Numbered from the stretch's first letter, positions 29,760-40,507 are shown. The stretch is DNA of 64,000 bases from Anabaena sp. FACHB-1237 (GCF_014696225.1 NZ_JACJPV010000016.1:1-64000), one strand, 5' to 3'. Program-made: numbers and translations. Notes: a model not told the origin generated them from the sequence alone.

Positions 29760-31229
29760 GTGAAACATATTCGTCCCTTATATCGCCTTCTAGCATTAGC
29801 TATAGGTTCAATGATTTTGGCCATATTCGCACCTACAGTTGTCCAGGCTGCCGATCCTGTTACCCTGGAGTCCTTGGACGCAACCACTAAACAACTACAA
29901 ATCTCCATTGATACTACTTGGGTGCTACTCACAGGCTTTTTAGTATTCTTCATGCAGACAGGTTTTTCCATGCTGGAAGCAGGGTTACTGCGTCAAAGAG
30001 GAGTAGTCAATGCCCTGTTAGAAAACTTTATTGATGCTGCTCTCACCATTATAATTTGGTGGGTAGTCGGCTTTGGTATTGCTTTTGGCACAAGTGCGGG
30101 TGGCTTTATCGGTACAGATACATTTTTCCTAAGTCAACTACCTACTGACGGTGTTTTTGCTAATGGTGGTGTACCAGGAATCGCTTCTGGACTTAATGCT
30201 TATACCTTATTCTTCTTTCAGTTTGCTTTTGCGGCCACTGCCAGTACAATTACTACTGGGGCAATGGCTGGTAGAACTGACTTTGTTGGTGATTTGATGT
30301 ACAGTGCCATTATGGCCGCATTCAGCTATCCCATTGTTGTGCATTGGGTGTGGAATTCCGGTGGCTGGTTAGCAAAAATGTCTTTTCATGATTTTGCTGG
30401 TAGCGCGGTAGTTCACACTGTTGGAGGTTGGACAGCCTTAGTAGGTGCTTATTTACTTGGTCCTCGGCCTAAACGTACTCCTTGGGGACAAATTCCTCCC
30501 GCTCATAATTTAGGTTTAGCGGCTTTGGGAACTATGATTCTCTGGTTTGGCTGGTATGGCTTTAACCCAGGTTCAACTTTAGGTACTGCCAATCCTGGTT
30601 TAATTGGTTTAATTACACTAAACACTACCCTGGGTGCTGGTGCTGGTGCTTTAGCAGCCATGTTTTATCAATATCAACGTTCAGGCAAATGGGATTTAGT
30701 ATATTGTCTGAATGGTTCTTTAGCAGGGCTAGTAGGTATTACCGCAGGTTGCGCTTTTGTTGCACCTTGGGCGGCGGTAGTCATTGGTTCAACTGGGGGT
30801 ATTTTAGTAGTTTTGGGTATTGATATTATTGAAGCCTGCAAAATTGATGATCCTGTGGGAGCATTTGCAGTTCATGGTATTAATGGCATGATGGGTACAC
30901 TAGCGGTAGGCTTTTTAGGTCAGTCTGAATTGACTTTGAATAAGAAAGCTGGACTGTTATTAGGTGGTGGTTTTGATTTACTTGGTGTGCAGATTTTAGG
31001 GATAATAGCAATATCAGTGTTTACTATTGCTTTTGCCTTTTTAATGTTTGCCGGACTCAATGCTATTGGTAGACTGCGTGTTCATCCTGAAGCAGACAAA
31101 GTTGGTATTGACAATTATGAACATGGTGCAACTGTATGGCCAGATGTTTATGCAATTGAAGAGTTTGTAGAAGAGGAAAAAAACCACTCTCACACATCTA
31201 ATTTTACTAATAGTTCTGCTCACAAATAG
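29760..31229 (+). CDS. amt: ammonium transporter (Amt/MEP/Rh family)
   Basis: A 489-residue channel starting at GTG. A signal peptide (residues about 1-29, ending VQA) is followed by 11 membrane helices. FFMQTGFSMLEAG, the twin-histidine helices (VVHWVWNSGGW and VHTVGGW), and the pore-lining HGINGMMGTL near the end are diagnostic. The trimer imports NH4+/NH3 in the plasma membrane and is normally controlled by NtcA and PII (GlnK/GlnB). The C-terminal tail with VHPEADKVGIDNYEHG is the regulatory extension. The NtcA-like box upstream fits nitrogen control. Confidence 0.96.
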   Translation: MKHIRPLYRLLALAIGSMILAIFAPTVVQAADPVTLESLDATTKQLQISIDTTWVLLTGFLVFFMQTGFSMLEAGLLRQRGVVNALLENFIDAALTIIIWWVVGFGIAFGTSAGGFIGTDTFFLSQLPTDGVFANGGVPGIASGLNAYTLFFFQFAFAATASTITTGAMAGRTDFVGDLMYSAIMAAFSYPIVVHWVWNSGGWLAKMSFHDFAGSAVVHTVGGWTALVGAYLLGPRPKRTPWGQIPPAHNLGLAALGTMILWFGWYGFNPGSTLGTANPGLIGLITLNTTLGAGAGALAAMFYQYQRSGKWDLVYCLNGSLAGLVGITAGCAFVAPWAAVVIGSTGGILVVLGIDIIEACKIDDPVGAFAVHGINGMMGTLAVGFLGQSELTLNKKAGLLLGGGFDLLGVQILGIIAISVFTIAFAFLMFAGLNAIGRLRVHPEADKVGIDNYEHGATVWPDVYAIEEFVEEEKNHSHTSNFTNSSAHK

Positions 31230-31246
31230 GCTTTAAAATAATATTC

Positions 31247-31279
31247 AGATCCCTGATTTCTTAAAGAAGTCGGGGATCT
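31247..31279. repeat. 33-nt palindrome, family P copy 5
   Basis: AGATCCCTGATTTCTT-A-AAGAAGTCGGGGATCT (two weak pairs). It lies 17 nt past amt and 14 nt before the stop of the convergent fasciclin gene, the position expected of a shared terminator. Confidence 0.85.
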
Positions 31280-31292
31280 TGCTCTCAGCATT

Positions 31293-31697
31293 TTAACCCA
31301 TTAAAATCACTGTGTCAATGACATGAATAATACCATTATCCGCTTCAATATCTGCGGCTAAGACAGTGGCATTTTTCACCTCAAAAGCCTGATCATCGCA
31401 ATATATGGGTATAGTAGAACCTTCTACGGAGGTAACAGTACCTAATTTCGCTAATTCTGCTTTTGTTAGCCTGCCGGGTACAACATGATAGGTTAAAATT
31501 CGTGATAATTGGGGTATGTTTTGTACTAAAGTGGTAATAGTTCCTGGAGGTAACTTTGCAAAAGCGTCATCAGTGGGTGCAAATACGGTAAAAGGTCCAG
31601 GACTTTTTAAGGTATTCACCAAACTAGCGGCTTTTACAGCCGTTACTAAGGTTGTAAAAGCATCATTACTAACAGCAATATCAACAATATCAGCCAT
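31293..31697 (-). CDS. fasciclin (FAS1) domain protein
   Basis: A 134-residue single FAS1 domain. The conserved blocks [19 protein letters not shown] and [10 protein letters not shown] are present; no signal peptide is evident, so it may be cytoplasmic or exported by another route. FAS1 proteins mediate cell adhesion; bacterial examples are short like this one and of unclear role. The convergent amt gene ends 63 bp away with palindrome copy 5 between. Confidence 0.9.
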   Translation of the reverse strand: MADIVDIAVSNDAFTTLVTAVKAASLVNTLKSPGPFTVFAPTDDAFAKLPPGTITTLVQNIPQLSRILTYHVVPGRLTKAELAKLGTVTSVEGSTIPIYCDDQAFEVKNATVLAADIEADNGIIHVIDTVILMG

Positions 31698-31934
31698 AGA
31701 TTTTACCTCATTCTAACTCAGGTTCTCCAGTTATAGTAAATCATGTTTAAGTTTTATTAATAAAAATTTTGCTACTTGCTGATTTTTGTGTTGAAATTTG
31801 TTAGAATATTCTTTAATTTTACAACAGGGTAAAGTTTTATAATCAAGAACAGGGTTATTCACAAATTGTAATATTTATAGTAATAATTATTCAGGAGTGA
31901 TTATCCAAAAAGAAGCAAATCCTGTGATCCGAGA

Positions 31935-32084
31935 ATGAATATTAATCTCAATAAATATCAAGCTGTGTGGGTAGTGAAAAACTGTAAAGGTACAGTGGAA
32001 AATTGCAATTTAATTCATAATCTTCATGGTACTTGGAATATTGATACTGGATGTAGAATTATTCGCATTGGTAATAAGGAATAA
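31935..32084 (+). CDS. possible 49-residue small protein
   Basis: An open frame starting ATG and ending TAA that encodes MNINLNKYQAVWVVKN... with two Cys before VHNLHG-like residues and one near the end (C17, C24, C40). No convincing Shine-Dalgarno sequence lies upstream. It lies in a long gap between convergent fasciclin and GHL10 gene ends, with no partner. It could be a genuine micro-protein or a remnant; nothing similar is known to me. Confidence 0.3.
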   Translation: MNINLNKYQAVWVVKNCKGTVENCNLIHNLHGTWNIDTGCRIIRIGNKE

Positions 32085-32462
32085 TGCTGTTGCTTGAAGT
32101 ATGCAATTGATTTCAAACTCTTACTCTGTGCAATTGGAGGTCTTCTGCGTGAAACTTTCATCATACTCTTAATCAGCAACACCGAATAATTTTACATATC
32201 ATTTTGCGATGATAGGTTTTAAAAATGGTGCGTTAATAACGCACACTACGGATATTAGAGGATGTTTTAAAAGTATCAGGCGAATATCATCAGGCTTACG
32301 CCACCCCACCCTATCGCTACTATCCAGCCAAAGTCCACACTTCGACAGGCTCAGTACAGACTAAGTGACCACCTACCTGTGTGGACTAGGGAAAAACCAA
32401 GGATTTTTAACCTGGGTAGGCAGGTTTTGCCTGTCTAGACGCGATTTCTAATCGCCGATTTT
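32085..32462. repeat. composite repeat region
   Basis: No gene is visible. It holds GGCTTACGCCACCCC (about 32293), an ACTTCGACAGGCTCAGTACA sequence (32339-32358) whose core matches the 23-nt inserts at 40120 and 49349, and from about 32369 the same modules as at 13450 (CCACCTACCTGTGTGG, ATTTTTAACCTG, TAGACGCGATTT), with an extra hairpin AGGCAGGTTTTGCCT. Confidence 0.55.
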
Positions 32463-32466
32463 TGTG

Positions 32467-32576
32467 TTACAGCACATTCCATCTACATGAGGTATACTAT
32501 GAACACAGCAAGATGCCTATGTTACAAGGGTTTTATCATTAAAATCTGTACCTCATAATAACGGAAACTGCTGTAA
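32467..32576 (+). mobile_element. MITE family A, copy 1 (uninserted)
   Basis: A 110-bp element starting TTACAGCACATTCC and ending GGAAACTGCTGTAA, so its ends are inverted, with a second internal inverted pair (ATGAGGTA and TACCTCAT) and a central hairpin AACACAGCAAGATGCCTATGTT. No coding capacity. Copies lie at 40074-40206, at 49135-49243 (opposite orientation) and, partial, at 45278-45307. It serves as the uninserted reference for the 23-nt insert in copy 2. Confidence 0.8.
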
Positions 32577-32598
32577 TTTAGACTTGACAAACATCCTC

Positions 32599-33789
32599 TT
32601 ATAAAGAAGATCGTATTGCAGGATAGGGAAATAAAGTTTGTAACCCCGCAAAACGTTTTTCTAATGGTTCAGGTGCAAAATTGCACAAACTTTCATAATA
32701 AAAAAATGCTACTCCTAAATCTTTTTGTTGTGCAGCGCGTACTTGCGTTTTAATTTGTTCAATTGTTACTGGTTTAGTTCTTAAACCTGCCATAATTCCT
32801 ACTGCTGTGGGTATTTTTTCTTTAGCTTCTTGCATTTCTGCACGCACAAGTTTACTGACAAAACTATCCAGATTTTCTCGATAAACCTGTACCACTAATT
32901 CATCTATTATATCTAAACGCAACCAATTTAACCAATCTTGTAGTTGAAATTTGTAAGCAAAATCATGATAATTTGGTGAAACAGAAAAGATAATATTGGG
33001 TTTAATTTGCTTAATGGTGTGATTTAATCTTACCATAAAATCTGTAATTTTATTTGCTCTCCAATTTACCCATTCTGGATCATCCGCTGCCGCAGGAGGA
33101 TCTTCTTGCATTTCTTGTTTATACAAATTCACGGTATATTTATCATAACCAAATTCACGAGGTAAACTGGTATGATCATCAAATTGAATCCCATCAATAT
33201 CATATTTATTTGTTAGTTCTACCAATAAATCAATAATAAATTGTTGTACTTGGGGATGAAAAGGATTTAACCATTTTACTTCACCAGCAGCACCCACAGA
33301 ACTATCTGTACCATCACGTTTTTGTGTAAACCATTCGGGTTTATTTACTGCTAATTCTGAAGTGGAAGGAGACATAAACCCAAACTCAAACCAGGGTATA
33401 ACTAATAAGTTTTGACTATGACCTTGATCAATTAAATCTGCTAAAATATCATGTCCCTCTAACCCTTTAAACACAAAAGGTTGAATTTCTAAATTTCTTG
33501 CTACATTACTAGGATACATCACATAACCCGAATTCCATACCACTGGATAAATAGTGTTAAAGTTAAGTTGTCTTAATTTCGTAACTGCTTCTTGGACTTT
33601 ATTCCGATCTCTCATAATATCCAAATCGTTATTTGTCATCCATACACCACGAATTTCTGAACGTGGTATTTGTGCTGTTGCTTGTAAGTTATTTTCCCCA
33701 ATCACTATTAATAAGGCAATTAAAAACAAGGGGATTAATAAACGTTTGATAAATTTTTGGGGTAGGAATTTAGACAATTTTATCGCCAT
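32599..33789 (-). CDS. family 10-like glycosyl hydrolase (GHL10/DUF187)
   Basis: A 396-residue secreted or lipid-anchored enzyme. A signal peptide (about residues 1-38: LLIPLFLIALLIVIG...ATAQ) leads into EIRGVWMTNNDLD and the GHL10 TIM barrel. Candidate catalytic acids lie in the GIQFDDHTSLPREFG and VVQVYREN segments. The family includes envelope carbohydrate-active enzymes of cyanobacteria, probably acting on polysaccharide or peptidoglycan-linked sugar. It is convergent with the repeat-rich gap, with no operon partner. Confidence 0.8.
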   Translation of the reverse strand: MAIKLSKFLPQKFIKRLLIPLFLIALLIVIGENNLQATAQIPRSEIRGVWMTNNDLDIMRDRNKVQEAVTKLRQLNFNTIYPVVWNSGYVMYPSNVARNLEIQPFVFKGLEGHDILADLIDQGHSQNLLVIPWFEFGFMSPSTSELAVNKPEWFTQKRDGTDSSVGAAGEVKWLNPFHPQVQQFIIDLLVELTNKYDIDGIQFDDHTSLPREFGYDKYTVNLYKQEMQEDPPAAADDPEWVNWRANKITDFMVRLNHTIKQIKPNIIFSVSPNYHDFAYKFQLQDWLNWLRLDIIDELVVQVYRENLDSFVSKLVRAEMQEAKEKIPTAVGIMAGLRTKPVTIEQIKTQVRAAQQKDLGVAFFYYESLCNFAPEPLEKRFAGLQTLFPYPAIRSSL

Positions 33790-34160
33790 TTCTTTATGCT
33801 AGTGAATTGATTTACAGAAAGTTGAGAAAATAATTGACGTATTTGATTAAATTTAGTGCCTATTTTATCATTGTTTGGTAATTTTTATTGAATAAGCTTG
33901 GTTAATTATATATTATATATATGAGTTGTGGTGATGATCCTAAGCATGAATTTTGTTCTTGGTATGCTACTTTTTTGACTATTTATTTAATTACTTAAAG
34001 TGGATCAACTAGATGATAGTCATTTTTAAACAGAGGAAATCATACAATGGGATTTTTGTGGAACTTGGCAAAAGGACGCAGAATATACTATACAATACTG
34101 TAAAAGTGTATAATATATAGTTTAAACAACAATTCAAGAAAAATTATTCAATTCTTTAAA
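33790..34160. other. AT-rich divergent gap
   Basis: No convincing gene. It separates divergent GHL10 and SGNH genes and holds TTATATATTATATATATG (about 33905-33922) and, at about 34110-34121, GTATAATATATAG, a plausible promoter for the SGNH gene. A 19-codon frame beginning at 34047 after GAGGAAA is too short to call. Confidence 0.4.
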
Positions 34161-34928
34161 ATGCCAAGTTTTCAACCTTATACCAAGCATCCTGCTTTAA
34201 TGGAACCGTCTATCAAAGAAAAATTCTGTCAACCGTTAAAAATAGTTGCTTTAGGAGATAGTCTTGTTTATGGCTATGGAGATCCAGATAAAGGTGGTTG
34301 GGTAGAACAATTACGCAGATGGTGGATGTTACCAGATAGTGTGGGTCATATATTGTATAATTTAGGTGTAAGGGGCGATCGCACAGAACAAGTTTACCAG
34401 CGTTTAGAAATGGAATTTCGTCATCGCGGGGAACTGCGTAACCGTGTACCTGATCTCATTATTTTATCTGTTGGTGTGAACGACACACCCCGCTTAGGAC
34501 GTAAAGAAGGTAAAAACTACACTCAGTTCCATGAGTTTACCACAGCAATAGACAAATTACTAGATCAAGCCCAACAACTTTGTCCAGTTTTATTTGTGGG
34601 AATGGTTCCAGTGATAGAAACAAAAATGCCTTTTTTAGATTGTTTATATTATAATCATGCTGATCAATATCGTTACAAAGAAGCTACTCGTTTAGCTTGT
34701 GAAAAAAGAGAAATTCCCTATTTAGATATTTTTGATCAATGGATGCAGCGTGATGAAAATTGGCGCAGTCAACGCATGACAAATGATGGACTACATCCAA
34801 ATACATTAGGTTATCAAGATTTATTAGAAATTGTCCTAAATTGGTCAGCATTATCAGCATATCATTGTCAATTTGACTATCAAAATGAATTGCAAAACAC
34901 TCAGATTATATCCTCCATTGATTTATAA
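34161..34928 (+). CDS. SGNH/GDSL-family hydrolase
   Basis: A 255-residue esterase/lipase-type enzyme of the SGNH fold. Block I is VALGDSLVYGYGD with nucleophile S34. Block III carries GVNDTPR (Asn for the oxyanion hole) and block V is DGLHPN, giving the Asp-His pair. No signal peptide, so probably cytoplasmic. Length is normal. Cyanobacteria carry several of these; substrate is unknown. A palindrome lies just after its stop. Confidence 0.9.
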   Translation: MPSFQPYTKHPALMEPSIKEKFCQPLKIVALGDSLVYGYGDPDKGGWVEQLRRWWMLPDSVGHILYNLGVRGDRTEQVYQRLEMEFRHRGELRNRVPDLIILSVGVNDTPRLGRKEGKNYTQFHEFTTAIDKLLDQAQQLCPVLFVGMVPVIETKMPFLDCLYYNHADQYRYKEATRLACEKREIPYLDIFDQWMQRDENWRSQRMTNDGLHPNTLGYQDLLEIVLNWSALSAYHCQFDYQNELQNTQIISSIDL

Positions 34929-34945
34929 TTTTGCCTATCAGATTC

Positions 34946-34978
34946 AGATCCCCGACTTCTCTAAGAAGTTGGGGATCT
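34946..34978. repeat. 33-nt palindrome, family P copy 6
   Basis: AGATCCCCGACTTCTC-T-AAGAAGTTGGGGATCT, located 18 nt after the SGNH stop and 10 nt before the stop of the convergent pseudogene. Confidence 0.85.
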
Positions 34979-34987
34979 TGTTCTATC

Positions 34988-35274
34988 TTATGAAAATAAT
35001 TGTCCCTGTTTTGCCATATCTTGATTTTCCCGTTGTGCTTTCTTAAATGTTAATTCTCCCTGTTTCATATCAAAAAATTCTGGTCGTTTCTGTTCTGTTA
35101 ATAATTCCTCAATAGTTAAAATTTGAATTTTCGCGTAACTTCTGCCATTTCCTGCTTTATAAAAACCCGAAGATGCAGTTTCTTTAATTATTGGTTGAGT
35201 AGGGGGGTAAGAGTGATAAATAGTCCAATTTCCGCCTTATTTGTTTCCAGAGTACCGCGTAAATCTCTAATCAT
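34988..35274 (-). pseudogene. C-terminal remnant of a site-specific DNA methylase
   Basis: Read on the minus strand, the start segment MIRDLRGTLETNKAEIGLFIT continues, after a frame change at a C run near 35200, as TQPIIKETASSGFYKAGNG, then KIQILTIEELLTEQKRPEFF and FKKAQREN. This closely resembles the C-terminal end of cyanobacterial DNA methylases that carry a restriction-endonuclease-like tail (the KIQILTIEELL stretch is diagnostic). Only about the last 95 residues are present and the frame is broken once. It is probably dead. Confidence 0.6.
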
Positions 35275-35280
35275 TTTTGC

Positions 35281-35432
35281 CTTTTATTAGTTCAACAACA
35301 CGACTTTTTATTATAGAAGAACCTGAAGCACATTTATTTCCCGCATCACAAAAACATATTGTTAGTTTAATGAGTCAAGTTTTCAATACAACAAACAGAA
35401 AACATAAATTTATTATTACTACTCACAATTAA
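35281..35432 (+). pseudogene. remnant of an AAA/OLD-type ATPase
   Basis: The plus-strand frame reads FISSTTRLFIIEEPEAHLFP and ends with FIITTHN before a TAA at 35430-35432. IIEEPEAHLFP is the Walker B and following D/E-loop of AAA_15/AAA_21 ATPases (OLD-like), and ITTHN resembles the ITTHS segment just after it. No Walker A lies upstream and there is no start codon in frame, so only about 50 residues survive. Confidence 0.6.
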
Positions 35433-35557
35433 AAAAACAGGCTGTAATGAAAATATTAATAGCTTAATTACTGAATCTATTTAACTAATTCTTATATTAT
35501 AGTTTCTATTTTTTCCATAAAAACATCTACTTTCATATCTCTTGTAATTACATAGTA

Positions 35558-36025
35558 TTAATCTCCATAAAAATCATCATCTAATAACTGTTCTAAAGTA
35601 AAAGGTAAATCAAGAGGATATTCACATTCATCTGGTTTTCTTACGCCCAACTTAGCATTTTTACTTTCTTTAATTGCCAGTTTTCTAGCATCAGCATAAG
35701 CTAAAGAAATTACCTCATGGAGATAATTTTTAAAAGAAGGATTTTCTTGTAAATCTTTTTTAATTCTAAACCGATGTTCAGTAATAGAACTGTACCAACT
35801 TCCTTTCATCATTTCTGGTGCATCAGATTGAACAGTTAACTTGAGTAAGTGAGCAATTAAAATGGTTAAATTACTCAAGAAAGACCGTTTTTCCGATTTA
35901 CCCATATCATCAAGCTCTAATAGTAAATGTTCCCAATCAATATCATTAAAATGTTGTTCTTTAATTTGTGTAATGAGAGTTTCTCGCCACAAATTAAAAT
36001 CTTGTTCATATAGTTGATGGTTCAT
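35558..36025 (-). CDS. DUF29 domain-containing protein
   Basis: A 155-residue helical protein of the DUF29 family, very common in cyanobacteria as solitary or gene-pair members. The typical start (YEQDFNLWRETLITQIKEQHF) is followed by the DIDWEHLLLELDDMGKSEKR block. Function is unproven. It sits beside decaying restriction-type remnants. It looks complete and uses codons like its neighbours. Confidence 0.85.
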   Translation of the reverse strand: MNHQLYEQDFNLWRETLITQIKEQHFNDIDWEHLLLELDDMGKSEKRSFLSNLTILIAHLLKLTVQSDAPEMMKGSWYSSITEHRFRIKKDLQENPSFKNYLHEVISLAYADARKLAIKESKNAKLGVRKPDECEYPLDLPFTLEQLLDDDFYGD

Positions 36026-36375
36026 ATATTATCCTACCAAATAAATTGAGCTACCTTGTTTTTAATTAATCTGATCAAGTTAGTCATGTTTGTTTTAAGT
36101 TTATCTCATCTTTTGCAGGATGCTAACCAGCAATGCTAATTCATGGATGCAAATGATGATCATTATAATACATGATAATAATAACTCCTAAAAAACGGCA
36201 AATTTCGGGCATGACATCACCTGATAATGTATTTTTGTAATTTGTAATGATTATATTATAGCATATTCTCTTCCTTTGCGTCTTTGCTCCTTTGCGTCTT
36301 TGCGCGAAACAAAAAAAAGACGAACTAAAAAGCCCGTCCAAAATGCCGAAGAAAACTTTTAAAAACCTATAAAAC
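36026..36375. repeat. gap with CTTTGCGTCTTTGC repeat
   Basis: No gene is supported. At about 36266-36310 lies CTTTGCGTCTTTGCTCCTTTG continuing with the same phrase, a simple-sequence repeat seen between many cyanobacterial genes. A short minus-strand frame across it has no start context and is an artefact of that repeat. Confidence 0.5.
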
Positions 36376-37863
<1,488 letters not shown>

Positions 37864-37899
37864 TCACCTGTCACCTCTCATCTAAGTTCAACAATTAAT

Positions 37900-38577
37900 T
37901 TAATTATTAGGGAAGAGACGATCCATTTCTGACTCATTAAAATCAGATGGTAATTCTTCGAGAGTTTCTGATGCTTCTTCCCCCCAAATATCAGAAACAA
38001 CATCAAAAGAGTCGTCATCCAAATTAGCACTTTCACCAAAGGCCACTTCTTCGGATCCACCCAAAGCATCAAAACCAGTTTCTTCCAGTCCAGAAATTTC
38101 TCCAAAATTAATTTCTTCTGTTGATGTTCCTGTAGATTTATTCTCTACAGCAAACTCTTGGGTATTTGTTTCTTCTTGAAATTTATGATATTTAGTAGAT
38201 TCGGTAAATTTTTCTTCAATCTCAGCAACCGTTTTTTCTTCTAAAATCGAAGTTGGTTGCTTATAAAACATTTCTTGCTCCACTAAAGAACTAACACGAT
38301 TACCAAGTAAGATATCAGGATCAAAATTCAAATCTAGGACATCAATTAATGTATCCGCATCAGGGTTGAGTTTCGCAAAAGGGAACATTAGCTGGGCTAA
38401 TTTTGGCTCTAGGGCATTAACTACTCCCAGAATAAGGTAAGAGGAAGGACGCTTACCACCATCAGGTGTATGAACTGATTCAACAGTCATGTGGAGTATA
38501 ATCCAATCACGGTTTGCTTGAAAGAATTGCAACCACTTCTGTTTGAGGGAGTCAGTAAAGCTATCAAAAAATGCCAT
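37900..38577 (-). CDS. DUF5331 domain-containing protein
   Basis: A 225-residue acidic protein with an N-terminal conserved domain (about residues 1-105: FDSFTDSLKQKWLQFFQANRDW) and a low-complexity Glu/Ser-rich tail ending in ESEMDRLFPNN. DUF5331 proteins recur between chlL and chlN in cyanobacteria, hinting at an accessory role for the reductase. The gap to chlL is 26 bp, suggesting cotranscription. Confidence 0.85.
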   Translation of the reverse strand: MAFFDSFTDSLKQKWLQFFQANRDWIILHMTVESVHTPDGGKRPSSYLILGVVNALEPKLAQLMFPFAKLNPDADTLIDVLDLNFDPDILLGNRVSSLVEQEMFYKQPTSILEEKTVAEIEEKFTESTKYHKFQEETNTQEFAVENKSTGTSTEEINFGEISGLEETGFDALGGSEEVAFGESANLDDDSFDVVSDIWGEEASETLEELPSDFNESEMDRLFPNN

Positions 38578-38603
38578 ATTTCGATCCTGAGAGGTAAAAT
38601 GTT

Positions 38604-39470
38604 TTATACAATCATCAAGTCTAATTCCTCTTCTGCAATTGTGCCCTGTACTTTCCCCGGATTGAGATAAAAATCTGATAATAGTGAAAAAAGTTCACGA
38701 TCGGGAGCATCATGGGGTACGACACCTTCAGGTCGTGATAGGATCTGATCAGCAATATTCAGGTAATAGTCACAAACGTACTTTAAGCTGGAATCATGCT
38801 CTGCCATCTCAAATAAGGTCTTCCCTTTTACACGAGAAACACGGATATCCTCAATTAAAGGTAATACTTCCAAAACTGGCATAGGTACGGCTTCTACATA
38901 TTTCTCAATTAGATCACGTTTAGAAGTACGATTGCCAATTAATCCTGCTAAACGCAAAGGATGGGTTCTAGCCTTTTCTCTCACTGAAGCCGCAATTCTA
39001 TTAGCAGCAAAAAGCGCGTCAAAACCATTATCGGTAACAATCATACAATAATCTGCATAGTTTAATGGAGCCGCAAATCCTCCACACACAACATCACCTA
39101 ATACATCAAATAAAATTACATCATATTCGTCAAAAGCGTTCAGTTCTTTCAGTAATTTTACGGTTTCACCAACTACATAACCACCACATCCAGCACCCGC
39201 AGGCGGTCCTCCAGCTTCTACACAGTCTACTCCACCATAGCCTTTGTAAATTACGTCTTCTGGCCATACGTCTTCATAATGATAGTCTTTCTCTTGCAAT
39301 GTATCAATAATTGTAGGAATCAAAAAACCGGTTAAAGTGAACGTACTGTCATGTTTAGGATCACAACCGATTTGTAGCACCTTCTTACCCCTTTTAGCTA
39401 GGGCTACGGAGATATTACAACTGGTTGTAGATTTACCAATTCCACCTTTACCATAAACTGCTAGTTTCAT
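38604..39470 (-). CDS. chlL: light-independent protochlorophyllide reductase iron protein
   Basis: A 288-residue NifH-like ATPase. The start at 39470 ([10 protein letters not shown]) is chosen over an in-frame extension because it matches the family's length and N-terminus. The P-loop GKGGIGKS is at residues 7-14. The two conserved Cys for the interface cluster lie in GAGCGGYVV and VVCGGFAAP. It passes electrons from ferredoxin to ChlN/ChlB. First gene of chlL-DUF5331-chlN. Confidence 0.97.
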   Translation of the reverse strand: MKLAVYGKGGIGKSTTSCNISVALAKRGKKVLQIGCDPKHDSTFTLTGFLIPTIIDTLQEKDYHYEDVWPEDVIYKGYGGVDCVEAGGPPAGAGCGGYVVGETVKLLKELNAFDEYDVILFDVLGDVVCGGFAAPLNYADYCMIVTDNGFDALFAANRIAASVREKARTHPLRLAGLIGNRTSKRDLIEKYVEAVPMPVLEVLPLIEDIRVSRVKGKTLFEMAEHDSSLKYVCDYYLNIADQILSRPEGVVPHDAPDRELFSLLSDFYLNPGKVQGTIAEEELDLMIV

Positions 39471-40073
39471 TTGGGCTTTCCTCTTAAACAATTCAATATC
39501 TACTTATTTTTACTTATACCTCAAACATTTTAATTATGTAAATTAATTTGAACTGATTTTCATTAAATTCATTTACTGATGTGTGAGGTACGTTAATGTC
39601 ATTATTCTGCAAATTTTCTGAAAAGGAAAGGGGGTTTAATTTTATAAAACGTCGTTAATCTGTAAAAAATTAAGATTAAAGTAGCTATAAATAAAATTTG
39701 CCGCTATTTATATTTTAAAACAATTAAAAATCTTAAAAATAGGTTTTATTGATTATTTTTATAAAAATAGTTATAAAAAACAATAAAAAATTATCCCTAA
39801 ATAATAGGTTATTATCTATGAAATAAATCAATATTATCTATTATTTTGTGAATAATTATGCCAGTACAGCTAAAATAAATTTAGGGAAGTGACTCCTGGC
39901 GCAAATTCAGTAAATTATTGAGTAAATATTTATTAAATATAGCAATACTATTAAAATTTTGAAAAAATCTAAGTATTTGTAGGGTGCGTTAAGAATAAAG
40001 CTAACACACCCTATGTATCTTTCAAGAATGAAATATTATTCTTATATGTTGAATAACACGCGATTAATAACAA
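39471..40073. other. chlL upstream region
   Basis: The chlL promoter should lie at the left end, but I recognise no site. At about 39980-40013 is a small inverted repeat TAGGGTGCGTTA and CTAACACACCCTA. The remainder is AT-rich without a gene. Confidence 0.35.
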
Positions 40074-40206
40074 TTACAGCACATTCCATCCACATGAGGT
40101 ACACTATGAACACAGCAAGACTTGTACTGAGCTTGTCGAAGTATGCCTGTGTTACAAGGGTTTTATCATTAACATCTGTACCTCATAATAACGGAAACTG
40201 CTGTAA
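40074..40206 (+). mobile_element. MITE family A, copy 2, with a 23-nt insert
   Basis: A 133-bp copy with ends TTACAGCACATTCC and CTGCTGTAA. It is identical in plan to copy 1 except for 23 nt (40120-40142) placed inside the central hairpin between GCAAG and ATGCC: ACTTGTACTGAGCTTGTC, then GAAGT. Uninserted copies at 32467 and 49135 read straight through this point. Confidence 0.85.
40120..40142. mobile_element. 23-nt hairpin insert inside MITE A
   Basis: The insert has ACTT at one end and AAGT at the other, around a GAGCT core followed by TGTCG. The same length and core occur at 49349-49371 within another MITE family. No target duplication is apparent apart from a 1-nt ambiguity in the insertion point. 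Confidence 0.75.
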
Positions 40207-40296
40207 TTTTTTTATGAAGGCTTATTATCAGAACATATCACATAAAATACACATTTTATACTGCTATTTAACTGATGTATAGGAAAAATTCATGGT

Positions 40297-40507
40297 AAAT
40301 AGAACTTACGCAAGTGTCACAGCAAAAATATGTTGTAGGATATTTTAGAATACATATTTTTAAATAAACAGATTGAACATCTCCAAAAAATAATCTAGAG
40401 ACGTTTCATGGAACGTCTCTACAAGGGTTGTAGAAAACGCTTATGTAATTTCTGAGATGTTTATTATGTATAATCCCTAACAATGTATCATCTGCGTAAG
40501 TCCTGTT
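40297..40507 (+). mobile_element. MITE family B, copy 2
   Basis: A roughly 210-bp element bounded by inverted ends (left GAACTTACGCAAGTG, right CTGCGTAAGTCCTG). Within it is the palindrome AGAGACGTTTCATGGAACG that continues to CTCTA (about 40397-40421). No coding capacity. The right end sits directly against the -35 of tRNA-Ala. Confidence 0.65.

Noticed and set aside
29760-29971. Antisense frame at the amt start
   Set aside because: It overlaps the signal peptide and first helices of amt, with no ribosome site.
36141-36341. A minus-strand frame reading AQRRKGAKTQRKR
   Set aside because: It is a translation of the CTTTGCGTCTTTGC simple repeat, common between cyanobacterial genes.
39065-39310. 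An 81-codon frame opposite chlL rich in His and Leu
   Set aside because: Antisense to the conserved chlL gene; composition follows from the complement of its codons.
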